Shown: positions 24,300-32,218 of the stretch, piece by piece | Numbering within the stretch: position 1 is the stretch's first letter | Layout of the letters: every line of letters begins with the position of its first letter | NCBI RefSeq assembly: GCF_014844095.1 | Contig: NZ_CP062163.1 | Coordinates: forward strand, 4,869,501 to 4,933,500 | Direction of reading: 5' to 3' | Length of the DNA stretch: 64,000 nucleotides | Source: Brevibacillus sp. JNUCC-41 | GTDB lineage: Bacteria > Bacillota > Bacilli > Bacillales > DSM-1321 | The notes under the pieces: model-generated | Databases searched by the model: none | The model's input: the letters and a program-made list of their open reading frames with translations, nothing else | What the model was told of the DNA's origin: nothing | Translations under genes and position numbers: made by a program

Positions 24300-24767
24300 C
24301 CAAGAACAATTCCAAACGCGGCTTTGGCGTCTCGCTTCCATTGCAACCGCTTCAACTTCTCAATATAACGGCGATAAAAAGCATATAACATTGGGCGCAC
24401 AGCATAAGGAAGGTAGTCCACTCCTACATGAGACTGAAAAATTTATGCGCAGCACCTAAAGGTAATTCATCCCCCCTAATAAATCCCTTAATGATGATTT
24501 CTATGAGTCCTACTTGGAGGATAAAAAAGCCATAAAACAATACTAAATGCATAAGACCACTTTTCTTGTCTTTATACAATTTTCGCTGGCCAAACCCATT
24601 CACTAACACAGCATTGATTCGTTCTTTTAGGTTCGGCTCGAAAGCGGATTTCTTACCAAGCTTTACAAACAAATACCGGCTGTATACGAGGTGAGCAAAT
24701 AACTAAACTGCATATCCTGTCACAGCTAGGAAGGAAGAAAGTTCAGTAGTAATAACATCTTATTCAT
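24300..24767 (-). pseudogene. 5' remnant of a FadF-type Fe-S oxidoreductase gene
   Basis: An open stretch (24424-24672) encodes LKERINAVLVNGFGQRKLYK, DKKSGLMHLVLFYGFFILQV and LPLGAAHKFFSLM. This is the membrane-bound N-terminal region of the large heterodisulfide-reductase-like (Fe-S)-binding proteins (YwjF/FadF type). A CAG-to-TAG change then stops it, and EWTTFLML and YRRYIEKLKRLQWKR follow in shifting frames. The first 30 codons, from ATG 24767, are also broken. The 4Fe-4S and CCG parts are missing, and the remnant ends about 10 bp before the ribosome site of the DUF262 gene, marking a recombination joint. Confidence 0.8.
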
Positions 24768-24825
24768 TCCTCCATTGCCGATTCTTTTGAGTTTTCTTAC
24801 GTTCAGAATAAATAATAATAGCTAC

Positions 24826-24861
24826 TAAAAATGACGTATGAATTGACATACGTCATTTTTC
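24826..24861. terminator. Hairpin terminator
   Basis: AAAAATGACGTATG and CATACGTCATTTTT are perfect 14-bp arms. It lies about 25 bp beyond the stop of the FabG-type remnant on the minus strand. Confidence 0.75.
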
Positions 24862-24885
24862 AATCTACCTTATAAACACAAATTT

Positions 24886-24990
24886 TTAATAACCGATGTG
24901 ATAACCGCCTGAAATATTCAGTACGTGTCCTGTAATATAGTTCGCATCGGAAGATGCATAAAAGGCCAGATAAACCAATCCTTCCTTTTT
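24886..24990 (-). pseudogene. C-terminal remnant of an SDR (FabG-type) gene
   Basis: The reverse strand reads LVYLAFYASSDANYITGHVL then NISGGYHIGY and a stop. That is the conserved tail of 3-oxoacyl-ACP reductase/acetoacetyl-CoA reductase type SDRs (FLASDxANYITGxVLNVSGG). Only about 33 codons remain, upstream sequence is unrelated, and no start exists. Confidence 0.75.
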
Positions 24991-25004
24991 AAACGAGAAC
25001 TATT

Positions 25005-25041
25005 CAAAAAAGGTAAGAGCATCTCTGTGCCCTTACCTTTC
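25005..25041 (-). terminator. Terminator of floT
   Basis: AAAGGTAAG and CTTACCTTT arms; on the minus strand the stem is followed by TTTTTTGAA. It starts 14 bp after the floT stop. Confidence 0.75.
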
Positions 25042-25054
25042 TTCATTTTATTCT

Positions 25055-26587
25055 TTACTCTTCCTTGCCTGCTGCCATATTCATGTTCGCTTCGACATTC
25101 TCCTGACTGATGGTTGTAAATGGTAAATTTCTCTTTCCTGAGAAATTCTCAAGCAGATCTTTGACATCAATGCCCGAAGATGCCTTTAATGACTCCTGCA
25201 ATGTGGCCATTAAATCCGTTGCATAGCCAGTCACTTTATTGGCCCCGCCATTCGCACCGCTTCCGCCTGTATCCACTACAGTGATTTTGTCGATATTACT
25301 AAGCGGACTTGCCACTTGTTTGGCATACTCCGGAAGCATTTTCAAAATCATGTCCATGACGGCTGCCTGACCGAACTGTTCAAATGCTTCGGCAATCTTC
25401 TGCTTGGCTTCGGCCTCTGCTACCCCTGTTAACCGGATGATTTCCGCTTCTGTCGTACCTTGTGCCCTTTGTGCGTCCGCTTTAGCAAGACCGTCCATGC
25501 GAACGCGTTCCGCTTCGGCTTTAGCCATGGCTTCGATTTTATACTTATCGGCATCCGCTTCCGTAATCTGTTTCATCTTGTTTGCGGAGGCTGCCTGCTC
25601 TACCGCATAACGGTCGGCATCCGCCTTTTTCTTCACTTCGGAATCATATTGCTTTTCACGGCGGAGGATTTCTTTTTCCTCCAGCTCGATTTGCTTTTGC
25701 CGTTCGATGATCCTGATTTGCATTTCCTGCTCGGTTACTTCCTGTTTGGAGCGGGCCGTTTCCAGATCGTAAGCTTGGTCAGCTCGTGCTTTGGCAATAT
25801 CCTGCTCTCGACGGAATTCCGCTACCTTCAGCTTGTTGATTTTCTCGGCTTCGGCTATTTCTGTTGCCCTTTCAAGTTCGGCACGCTGCGCTTCCTTCGA
25901 AGCTTCGGCTCGCTTGATTCGCGTTTCCTTCTCTGCTTCTGCGGTAGCAATATCGGCATCCCTTTTCACTTGAGCGATTCTTGGCTTACCAAGGGATTCA
26001 AGATATCCATTTTTGTCCCGAACATCTTTTATTGTAAATGATACGATGATGAGTCCCATTTTTGCTAAATCCTGCGAGGCTACCCTCTGTACTTCCTGTG
26101 AAAACTTTTCGCGGTTTTTATAAATTTCCTCGACTGTCATCGATCCAAGGATGGAACGAAGATGTCCCTCCAAGACTTCCCGCGCTTCCTGTTCACGGTC
26201 ATCTTTGGATTTTCCAAGGAATTGCTCCGCTGCTGTGGCAATATCGGTGATTGAACCGCCAATCTTGATGATCGATACACCATCAGCCATGACTGGAACT
26301 CCCTGTTCCGTATATACTTCAGGAGTAGAGACCTCAAGTTTGCTTGACAACAAGCTTAGTGGTTCCGCTTGCTGGAACACAGGGAGAACGAAAGCACCAC
26401 CTCCGCGGACGATTTTAATTTTATTTCCTGATTCGTCGATGTGAACATTTTTGCTTCCTAAGTAGCTTCCGGTCACGATCAATGCTTCATCAGGACCAGC
26501 CGTGCGGTATTTCGTAATAAAGACAGCAATAAGTGCGATAAGTAAAAATGCAACAATGGCGACGACAACCCAAATCAAATTAAACAT
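25055..26587 (-). CDS. floT: Flotillin-like protein FloT (YuaG)
   Basis: A 510-aa flotillin that scaffolds functional membrane microdomains. It has an N-terminal membrane anchor (LIWVVVAIVAFLLIALIAVF), an SPFH/PHB domain (about 30-200, with GGGAFVLPVFQQAEPLSLLS), a long Ala/Glu-rich coiled coil (about 200-400, repeats of the type AEAEKETRIKRAEASKEAQR) and a C-terminal region ending NMNMAAGKEE. Length matches B. subtilis FloT (509 aa). It follows yuaF by 21 bp in the usual yuaF-floT operon, probably read from the sigma-W promoter at 27252-27278. Its last 403 bp recur at 12246-12648 and a smaller scrap lies at 3032-3114, so its 3' end has been a recombination site. Confidence 0.97.
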   Translation of the reverse strand: MFNLIWVVVAIVAFLLIALIAVFITKYRTAGPDEALIVTGSYLGSKNVHIDESGNKIKIVRGGGAFVLPVFQQAEPLSLLSSKLEVSTPEVYTEQGVPVMADGVSIIKIGGSITDIATAAEQFLGKSKDDREQEAREVLEGHLRSILGSMTVEEIYKNREKFSQEVQRVASQDLAKMGLIIVSFTIKDVRDKNGYLESLGKPRIAQVKRDADIATAEAEKETRIKRAEASKEAQRAELERATEIAEAEKINKLKVAEFRREQDIAKARADQAYDLETARSKQEVTEQEMQIRIIERQKQIELEEKEILRREKQYDSEVKKKADADRYAVEQAASANKMKQITEADADKYKIEAMAKAEAERVRMDGLAKADAQRAQGTTEAEIIRLTGVAEAEAKQKIAEAFEQFGQAAVMDMILKMLPEYAKQVASPLSNIDKITVVDTGGSGANGGANKVTGYATDLMATLQESLKASSGIDVKDLLENFSGKRNLPFTTISQENVEANMNMAAGKEE

Positions 26588-26608
26588 AAACTACCTCCTA
26601 CCCTTTTT

Positions 26609-27127
26609 TTAATCCTGATGGGGCATAACATAGACAACCCCGTTTTTAACTTCGATGATCAAGACCTTTGAATCCGAAACAATTCCTTCATTTTTATAAC
26701 TGGCCGCAGTTTTCGCGATGCTTCCACTGATGCTTTCAATCAGGACTTCCCCAAACCCGTCAACCGGGATTGATGTCAGAACCCTGCCGACCCTCCCTCT
26801 CAGATCATTATCATGAAATGTCAAACTTTCTTCCGCTGATGAGATGGGAATCAAAACAAATACATTCAGTAAAGTGACGATGGTAAATGAAATGATCAGG
26901 GAAATGCCGGCAATCAACCCAGCATGAAGTCCTGAAAGAGATTCAAGTAAAAACCCACTCGCAAAAAACACGGTCAAAAAGCTAAAAATGAGTGTAGGAT
27001 TAAATATATCCGGTAATTCAAGTCCGGAAAATATATCATTAAACAAGATAAATAAGAAAGTTAGCCCCCCGAATATAATTAATCCATATAAATAGACTGT
27101 TTCTAATGGAACCCCAAATAACTCCAT
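26609..27127 (-). CDS. yuaF: NfeD-like membrane protein YuaF
   Basis: A 172-aa protein with about four transmembrane helices (TVYLYGLIIFGGLTFLFILF, LIFSFLTVFFASGFLLESL, LIAGISLIISFTIVTLLNVF) and a C-terminal soluble OB-fold domain (LRGRVGRVLTSIPVDGFGEV, KVLIIEVKNGVVYVMPH), the layout of NfeD/YuaF. Such proteins partner flotillins. An ATG at 27136 is also possible; the one at 27127 has AAAGG at suitable distance. It is the first gene of the yuaF-floT unit. Confidence 0.92.
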   Translation of the reverse strand: MELFGVPLETVYLYGLIIFGGLTFLFILFNDIFSGLELPDIFNPTLIFSFLTVFFASGFLLESLSGLHAGLIAGISLIISFTIVTLLNVFVLIPISSAEESLTFHDNDLRGRVGRVLTSIPVDGFGEVLIESISGSIAKTAASYKNEGIVSDSKVLIIEVKNGVVYVMPHQD

Positions 27128-27251
27128 CTCTTTCATCCTTTAAATTCGATTTTTTCCAGGCCGCATACTATTTTAAGGACCTGGGATAAGCGTTTTACCA
27201 ACATTGATAGTCTTTGTTATAATCCCCTCCATTTTCTTCGCTTACCATTCA

Positions 27252-27278
27252 TACGAATGATGCATTAAAAAAGTTTCA
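27252..27278 (-). promoter_or_regulatory. Sigma-W-type promoter of yuaF-floT
   Basis: On the minus strand TGAAAC-N17-CGTA matches the ECF sigma-W consensus, about 125 bp upstream of yuaF. The B. subtilis yuaF operon is a known sigma-W target, so the match has independent support. Confidence 0.75.
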
Positions 27279-27369
27279 TTTATTTTCCAAGTTTTGAATT
27301 TTACCCTTGTGTTCACTTACAAACAATGTAGTCTAATAAATCATTAATGTATTAAAATACATAATTTCA

Positions 27370-27414
27370 TTGACAGTGTTTAGTTAACATATTAAAATTC
27401 TTTATATGTTAACT
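27370..27414 (+). promoter_or_regulatory. bioY promoter with BirA operator
   Basis: TTGACA at 27370-27375 and TAAAAT at 27393-27398, 17 bp apart, form a sigma-A promoter. TAGTTAAC (27381-27388) and GTTAACT (27408-27414) form a dyad like the Bacillus BirA box and overlap the -10 region, fitting repression by biotinyl-5'-AMP-BirA. Confidence 0.8.
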
Positions 27415-27450
27415 CGTCATACAAATAGGTTTACATTAGGAGGAAGCACA

Positions 27451-28023
27451 ATGAAGGAGCGTCATGAGAAGTTAAGAATGATGATGGTTACAGCTTTATT
27501 TGCAGCACTTATAGGAATACTTGCCCAAATTACAATTCCACTGCCCTTAGTACCGATTACAGGACAGACTCTAGCCGTCGGATTGGCAGCAACGATACTC
27601 GGTTCACGTTATGGAACTTCTTCCGTTTTATTATACTTGTTCATAGGAGCAGCGGGAGTCCCGGTATTCGCTGAAATGTCTGGAGGATTAGCTAAGATAT
27701 TCGGTCCGACAGGCGGTTATTTATTATCCTATATCCCGACAGTATATATAACGGGGCTGATATTGGAAAAAACCCGTTTCACAGTTGCAATGGCTTTCCT
27801 TGCTAATACAATCGGGATGATAATTACTTTAGTCATCGGTACGGTTTGGTTAAAATATATGAGTTCATTATCTTGGCCAGTGGCATTTGCCAGCGGTTTT
27901 GCTCCATTTATAATCGTAGGCGTTTTAAAAGCATTCCTTGCATCATGGCTTGGCATCACAATCCGTTCAAGGTTAGCCTCGGCTAATATGCTGCCAAAAA
28001 AAAATGCACCACTTTCCCAATGA
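27451..28023 (+). CDS. bioY: Biotin transporter substrate-binding subunit BioY
   Basis: A 190-aa S-component of the ECF biotin transporter. It has six predicted helices, with MMMVTALFAALIGILAQITI, PLVPITGQTLAVGLAATILG (family motif), LYLFIGAAGVPVFAEMSGGL and FGPTGGYLLSYIPTVYITGL. The start at 27451 follows AGGAGGAAGCACA; an upstream in-frame ATG lies inside the BirA operator and is rejected. It is monocistronic, with a BirA box upstream and a strong terminator downstream, so expression should rise under biotin limitation. The EcfAA'T energising module is not in this window. Confidence 0.95.
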   Translation: MKERHEKLRMMMVTALFAALIGILAQITIPLPLVPITGQTLAVGLAATILGSRYGTSSVLLYLFIGAAGVPVFAEMSGGLAKIFGPTGGYLLSYIPTVYITGLILEKTRFTVAMAFLANTIGMIITLVIGTVWLKYMSSLSWPVAFASGFAPFIIVGVLKAFLASWLGITIRSRLASANMLPKKNAPLSQ

Positions 28024-28032
28024 TGGGTAAAT

Positions 28033-28072
28033 GAAAGAGAGGGTACCGCTTGTGGTACCCTCTCTTTCATTT
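28033..28072 (+). terminator. Terminator of bioY
   Basis: GAAAGAGAGGGTACC and GGTACCCTCTCTTTC, perfect 15-bp arms, starting 10 bp after the bioY stop. Confidence 0.85.
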
Positions 28073-28098
28073 ATATTCAACTTCCCGAAAACTTGCAC

Positions 28099-28131
28099 AA
28101 AAAAAAGACTCTTAAAAAAGAATCTTTTTTA
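28099..28131 (-). terminator. Weak hairpin with T tracts
   Basis: AAAAAAGACTCTT and AAGAATCTTTTTT are imperfect arms with T-rich ends on both strands. It may serve the lipoprotein gene, though it lies about 180 bp past its stop. Confidence 0.4.
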
Positions 28132-28307
28132 CAAGTAATTATTGCGGTCCTATCCCCATAAGTCCGAATATAAATAGCAAATGTATATGATCCCCTTTGC
28201 TAACCGTAATCATTTTACTATAGTAACCGTCATTTGACAACTATTGAAGATACACATGAACTTACTGCCATTTTATTACTTAAGGAAGAATAAAATAACT
28301 GATTTAA

Positions 28308-28793
28308 TTACTTATTATTCACTTTATATTCTTTTTTCGTACCATCTTCGAAAACGACCTCTAAATCAAATTCTTGATAGTCATCCTTCAAATTAAAAGC
28401 TTTTGTCACTTCTTGAATGACTTCCTCCTCTGATGAATCTTTGGTGAATGTCAATTTTTCCAGAATCGGGGTCAATTCTTTCATTGCTTCATCACCGTAA
28501 ACTTCATGTTTGTTAAGTTTGTCCTCGATCGAAGCTTCTGTTTGAGCACCCATGGTATCATATTCAGCTTCGTATTCGTTATCATTGCCTGTGTAATCTA
28601 CTTCCAATTGAAAATCCTTATAAGTGAATGGCAGTTTTTCATTATTATCCGTTCCTGTTTCAGGGTTATTTTCAGCTTGATTTTCATTCTCCTGAACCGG
28701 CGGGTTTTTCACCTCATCGTTTTCTTCGCCGCATCCCGCCAAAACAAGCATAGCGGCAAACGGAACTGATAATATTTTGATTGATCTTCTCAT
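28308..28793 (-). CDS. yusW: YusW-family lipoprotein
   Basis: A 161-aa exported protein. The signal sequence ends in the lipobox LAGC (Cys21), so it should be lipid-anchored on the outer face of the membrane. A low-complexity Glu/Asn linker (about 22-52) leads to a YusW domain of alternating strands (FTYKDFQLEVDYTGNDNEYE, EFDLEVVFEDGTKKEYKV). AGGAGGGAAAACTC precedes the ATG. It stands alone. Function is not known for the family. Confidence 0.88.
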   Translation of the reverse strand: MRRSIKILSVPFAAMLVLAGCGEENDEVKNPPVQENENQAENNPETGTDNNEKLPFTYKDFQLEVDYTGNDNEYEAEYDTMGAQTEASIEDKLNKHEVYGDEAMKELTPILEKLTFTKDSSEEEVIQEVTKAFNLKDDYQEFDLEVVFEDGTKKEYKVNNK

Positions 28794-28890
28794 GAGTTTT
28801 CCCTCCTATAGTCTGTATACCTTATCTATTTCCTAATAGTGGTTAAATAAAACTCAAGATTTCCTCATATACATCAAATCGGCCAAGTGA

Positions 28891-29535
28891 TCATAGTGGA
28901 AGGATATAAAACAATACCGCAAAAAAGTGTGTGACAGATCCCCCAAGCACGAATACATGCCAAACCGCGTGATGAAACGGAAAACCGCGCCAAACATAAA
29001 ATATGGCTCCAAACGTATAAAGCAATCCACCTGCAATCAGTAGCTGGATACCAGCTGTTGGCATCGTTGCTGTAAGTGGTCCCCAAACGATAACGATCAT
29101 CCACCCCATTGCAATATAGAGAATCGTCGAAAGGAAGAGGAATTTTTTCACATAGAAAGCTTTGAAGACGACCCCAACTATGGCAACTCCCCAGATTATA
29201 CCCAGCAGTGTCCAGCCCAGTGACCCTTGAATCACAAGAAGCATGATGGGCGTGTATGTTCCTGCAATGAATATATATATGGCTGAATGATCAAAGATTT
29301 CGAATATATCCTTTGTTTTGCCCTCAGGAAAACTATGCACTAATGTGGAAGAGACGTATAAAAGTAGCATGGAAACACCATAAATGACTGAAATGACTAT
29401 ATGCCAAGGCGATTCTGTTTGGGCTGAGAATATGATTAAAAACACAAGTGCTGCAATACTTAACAAAACGCCGACACCGTGGGTTATCGCATTGACCACT
29501 TCTTCTTTTTTTGTATAAACATGTGTATTGGCCAT
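28891..29535 (-). CDS. Hemolysin III family membrane protein (YplQ-like, PAQR superfamily)
   Basis: A 214-aa protein with seven predicted helices. Family landmarks are EEVVNAITHGVGVLLSIAAL, LLYVSSTLVHSFPEG, IFDHSAIYIFIAGTYTPIML and the C-terminal WHVFVLGGSVTHFFAVLFYI, whose His residues belong to the conserved metal site of the PAQR/HlyIII fold. Length is typical. Despite the family name, in Bacilli no haemolytic role is established and membrane homeostasis is more likely. AAGGAGCTGTAAC precedes the ATG. It is divergent from the ArsR/DUF2087 regulator. Confidence 0.92.
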   Translation of the reverse strand: MANTHVYTKKEEVVNAITHGVGVLLSIAALVFLIIFSAQTESPWHIVISVIYGVSMLLLYVSSTLVHSFPEGKTKDIFEIFDHSAIYIFIAGTYTPIMLLVIQGSLGWTLLGIIWGVAIVGVVFKAFYVKKFLFLSTILYIAMGWMIVIVWGPLTATMPTAGIQLLIAGGLLYTFGAIFYVWRGFPFHHAVWHVFVLGGSVTHFFAVLFYILPL

Positions 29536-29640
29536 GTTACAGCTCCTTAGTTCCGAATTAATTTTTTAGTATCCAACCAAAGTATACAACAGATTTTCCA
29601 AGCAATATAGAAAAGTGAATATTAACTTGATTATCACCTT

Positions 29641-29680
29641 GTAATTAGATTATTATCTAATTAGATGATAATCTAATTAC
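29641..29680. promoter_or_regulatory. 40-bp near-perfect palindrome before the ArsR gene
   Basis: The dyad starts GTAATTAGATTAT and ends ATAATCTAATTAC with one mismatch across the whole length, and ends 14 bp before the GTG start. ArsR-family regulators often bind such dyads in their own promoter, so autoregulation is likely. Confidence 0.65.
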
Positions 29681-29694
29681 AGGGAGGAGTAAAA

Positions 29695-30282
29695 GTGCAA
29701 TTAGAAAAATTGGTCGCATTCCATAAAACGATTGGTGATGTTACAAGGATTAGAATTATATCCATCCTGGCAAATGGTCCAAAACACGGACAAGCACTTG
29801 CCGGAATATTAAAATTGACGGCACCGACCATCTCGCACCATTTAACTAAATTGAAGGACATTAATTTAGTGAAGGATCGAAGGGAAAAAAATACGGTGTA
29901 TTATTTTTTGAATGAAGATGTCCTGAAGCATTATTCGTCAGCATTACCTAAACTCGTTTCAACTAAGGGGGATTCCAATAAAATGGATAATCAAAAGCTT
30001 AATATAGAACACAAAAAGATCCTTGAAAACTTTTTGATGCCAGATGGTCGACTAAAAACCATACCTGCACAGAGAAAAAAGAAAATGATCGTTCTTCATC
30101 ATATAGCCAGCCTTTTGGAAACGGGACGTAAATATCCAGAAAAAGAATTGAATGAATTCATCCAGACTTTCCATGATGATTATGCAACAATAAGGCGTGA
30201 ACTCATTATCGGGAGTATCATGTACCGTGAAAACAGCATTTATGAATTGAATCCCCGCGAGATGTGGGCTGATATCGTTTAA
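29695..30282 (+). CDS. ArsR-family regulator with C-terminal DUF2087
   Basis: A 195-aa protein read from a GTG start preceded by AGGGAGGAGTAAAA. The N-terminal winged helix (about 1-90) has FHKTIGDVTRIRIISILANG, ILKLTAPTISHHLTKLKDIN and DRREKNTVYYFLNE. Cysteine metal-binding motifs of ArsR/SmtB are absent, so it is not a metal sensor of the classic type. The C-terminal DUF2087 domain has FLMPDGRLKTIPAQRKKKMI, EKELNEFIQTFHDDYATIRR and YELNPREMW. Target and ligand are unknown; the overlapping palindrome suggests autoregulation. Confidence 0.9.
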   Translation: MQLEKLVAFHKTIGDVTRIRIISILANGPKHGQALAGILKLTAPTISHHLTKLKDINLVKDRREKNTVYYFLNEDVLKHYSSALPKLVSTKGDSNKMDNQKLNIEHKKILENFLMPDGRLKTIPAQRKKKMIVLHHIASLLETGRKYPEKELNEFIQTFHDDYATIRRELIIGSIMYRENSIYELNPREMWADIV

Positions 30283-30343
30283 CGGAAGGTTTCAAAATTA
30301 AAAACCAGCCTCCCATTTGGAAAGCCGGTTCTTGAGATGTCGT

Positions 30344-30943
30344 TTATATGGCAAAATGATGGCCGCCGATAATTTTTATTACCTGTAATTGTTTCATCCA
30401 TTCGCTATCCGAAATACTAGGATTCCAAAAATACAAGGCATCATTTGTATAGCCATGAATCGCCAATGCTTCATTGACAGCTTTCTTCGCATCATCTCCT
30501 GCTGGTTTATTTATACTGCCGTCACCAACAGGCGAGAATTGGTTTTTTTGATAAATCACTTCCCGTACCGTATCAGGAAATTCATCGCTATCAAGGCGAT
30601 TCAAAACGACTCCTGCCACCTCGACCTTACCTCTGTATGGCTCCCCTTTAGCTTCTGCATGCACAAGCCTTGCTAATAATTCTTTATCTTTTTCATTCAT
30701 TACATGTGGAATAATCAATGTTTTACCTGGTTCGGCAACATTATTTACATTATTATTGACTTCTTTCAACTTTCCGATAGGAACACCGTACTGCTTCGCA
30801 ATATCCCATATCGATTCACCTTGTTTAATGACATGTTTGGTTGCTCCATCCGAAGCTTTACTGGTCGTTCCCTTAGGAAAAGCTATCCCAAGTATGATGA
30901 CACTTAGAGTCATTATCACGGTTATTATAACTGATAATTTCAT
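30344..30943 (-). CDS. LysM cell wall hydrolase (SleB-like, YkvT type)
   Basis: A 199-aa exported protein. An N-terminal helix (SVIITVIMTLSVIILGIAF) acts as signal or anchor. A LysM domain follows (HVIKQGESIWDIAKQYGVPI...PGKTLIIP). A Hydrolase_2 domain completes it (LARLVHAEAKGEPYRGKVEV, AGVVLNRLDSDEFPDTVREV, YQKNQFSPVGDGSI), the fold of spore cortex-lytic SleB and CwlJ with the catalytic Glu in VHAEAKGE. CGAGGAGGTTACAGG precedes the ATG. It probably acts as a lytic transglycosylase on peptidoglycan. No ypeB lies beside it, so it is more like YkvT than SleB itself. Confidence 0.9.
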   Translation of the reverse strand: MKLSVIITVIMTLSVIILGIAFPKGTTSKASDGATKHVIKQGESIWDIAKQYGVPIGKLKEVNNNVNNVAEPGKTLIIPHVMNEKDKELLARLVHAEAKGEPYRGKVEVAGVVLNRLDSDEFPDTVREVIYQKNQFSPVGDGSINKPAGDDAKKAVNEALAIHGYTNDALYFWNPSISDSEWMKQLQVIKIIGGHHFAI

Positions 30944-31050
30944 CCTGTAACCTCCTCGTTAAGCATCTTCCAAGGATAACAGACCATATGGGAGAAAACA
31001 GTGCTAAATTTTTTCCAAGGAAATGAAGGAAAAATTTTCACAGGGGTCTA

Positions 31051-31626
31051 TTAACTTCGAAATTTTAATGATTCCCATTCTTCCCGTAGCATTCCCATTC
31101 TGACTGAATCATAATAATAACCATCATGATAACGGCATTTCCTCATCCTTCCCTCTACTTGCATACCTACCTTTTCTCCTACTGTGATCATGCGTTCATT
31201 ACCTGACCATGTCGTCAGTCCCACCCGCTCAATCTCCATTTTTTCGAATAAATAGCCTATGAATAACCTTAACGCTTCTGTTCCATAACCGCCATTCCAA
31301 TACTTGGGCTCAAATATCGTAATTCCGATTTCAAGCCAACGTGAAGGTTCATGTTCCCAGTAATATACAACAGATCCTATTATTTGATCGTTCTTTTCCA
31401 TTAATAGCTCAGAGTAAGCCCCCATTTTTTCATCATAGGTTCTATATTTCGTTTCTTTATCGATATACGTTTGGAAATCAATGAGTTCAAGAGGATGATA
31501 AGGTGCATCCCACTTTTTCCATTCTGGATCGGCTTCTCCATATTTCAGGCTCCATAAAAGTTTTAAATCGGCTTGTTTAACATTCCTTAATATTACTTTA
31601 CTTCCTTCAATCCAAACATCGTCCAA
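31051..31626 (-). CDS. GNAT-family N-acetyltransferase (RimJ/RimL-like)
   Basis: A 191-aa acetyltransferase. It has IEGSKVILRNVKQADLKLLW, a central strand in QIIGSVVYYWEHEPSRWLEI and the acetyl-CoA loop region YWNGGYGTEALRLFIGYLFE. MEIERVGLTTWSGNERMITV and GEKVGMQVEGRMRKCRYHDG complete the fold, as in RimJ/RimL-type enzymes acting on N-termini or small molecules. The start is taken as TTG at 31626, with GGGAGG 7 bases before it; no ATG is better placed. It lies 39 bp downstream of the YjbQ gene and may be cotranscribed. Substrate unknown. Confidence 0.86.
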   Translation of the reverse strand: MDDVWIEGSKVILRNVKQADLKLLWSLKYGEADPEWKKWDAPYHPLELIDFQTYIDKETKYRTYDEKMGAYSELLMEKNDQIIGSVVYYWEHEPSRWLEIGITIFEPKYWNGGYGTEALRLFIGYLFEKMEIERVGLTTWSGNERMITVGEKVGMQVEGRMRKCRYHDGYYYDSVRMGMLREEWESLKFRS

Positions 31627-31665
31627 TCCGCTTCCTCCCAATTCAACCTTGCCGTACTTTCCATT

Positions 31666-32070
31666 TTACCTGTCGACACATAATTTAATAAAATATTGCC
31701 TTTCTCTGGGACCATCGAATTCACAAAAATATACACCTTGCCAGGTACCAAGGATCAAGCTCCCTTTATGGATGATCACCTGCTGTGAAGAACCAACCGC
31801 ACTTGATTTCAAATGGGCTGCCGTGTTTCCTTCCATATGTAAATCCAATGTATGATTCCATGGGTATTGCTCATCCAGTCTTCTTAACATATCCTTTTTG
31901 ACATCAGGATCAGCATTTTCATTAATCGTGATCCCTGCTGTCGTATGTGGACAATATATAAGAGCTACTCCCTCTTGAATCCCGTTTTCCTTGATGAACG
32001 CCTGTACTTCTGTCGTGACATCAATCATATCATCCCTCTTCGTCGTTTTTAAGGTATTTTTCTTCAGCAT
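31666..32070 (-). CDS. YjbQ-family protein (UPF0047)
   Basis: A 134-aa protein with the family pattern [38 protein letters not shown] (conserved Cys-x-His and Thr), [20 protein letters not shown] (HxxGN...H) and [18 protein letters not shown]. Conserved His residues form a likely metal/phosphate site. The E. coli relative has weak thiamine-phosphate synthase activity, but the true role is not settled. Length matches B. subtilis YugU. AAAAGGAGTGAACGTAC precedes the ATG. Confidence 0.92.
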   Translation of the reverse strand: MLKKNTLKTTKRDDMIDVTTEVQAFIKENGIQEGVALIYCPHTTAGITINENADPDVKKDMLRRLDEQYPWNHTLDLHMEGNTAAHLKSSAVGSSQQVIIHKGSLILGTWQGVYFCEFDGPRERQYFIKLCVDR

Positions 32071-32218
32071 GTACGTTCACTCCTTTTTTTGTTCGTTTTT
32101 ATATTCCTTTACCCATAAACATAAAGGTTCATGCTTTATTAAACCAGTCGATATTAAGATTAACAAACCTTTTTATAATTATTTTGTTATCATATTGGAT
32201 TTATAAGGAATGAGGTTG

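Noticed and set aside
25460..26041. Long plus-strand open frame (193 codons)
   Set aside because: It is the antisense of the floT coiled-coil region, whose codon bias creates open shadows.
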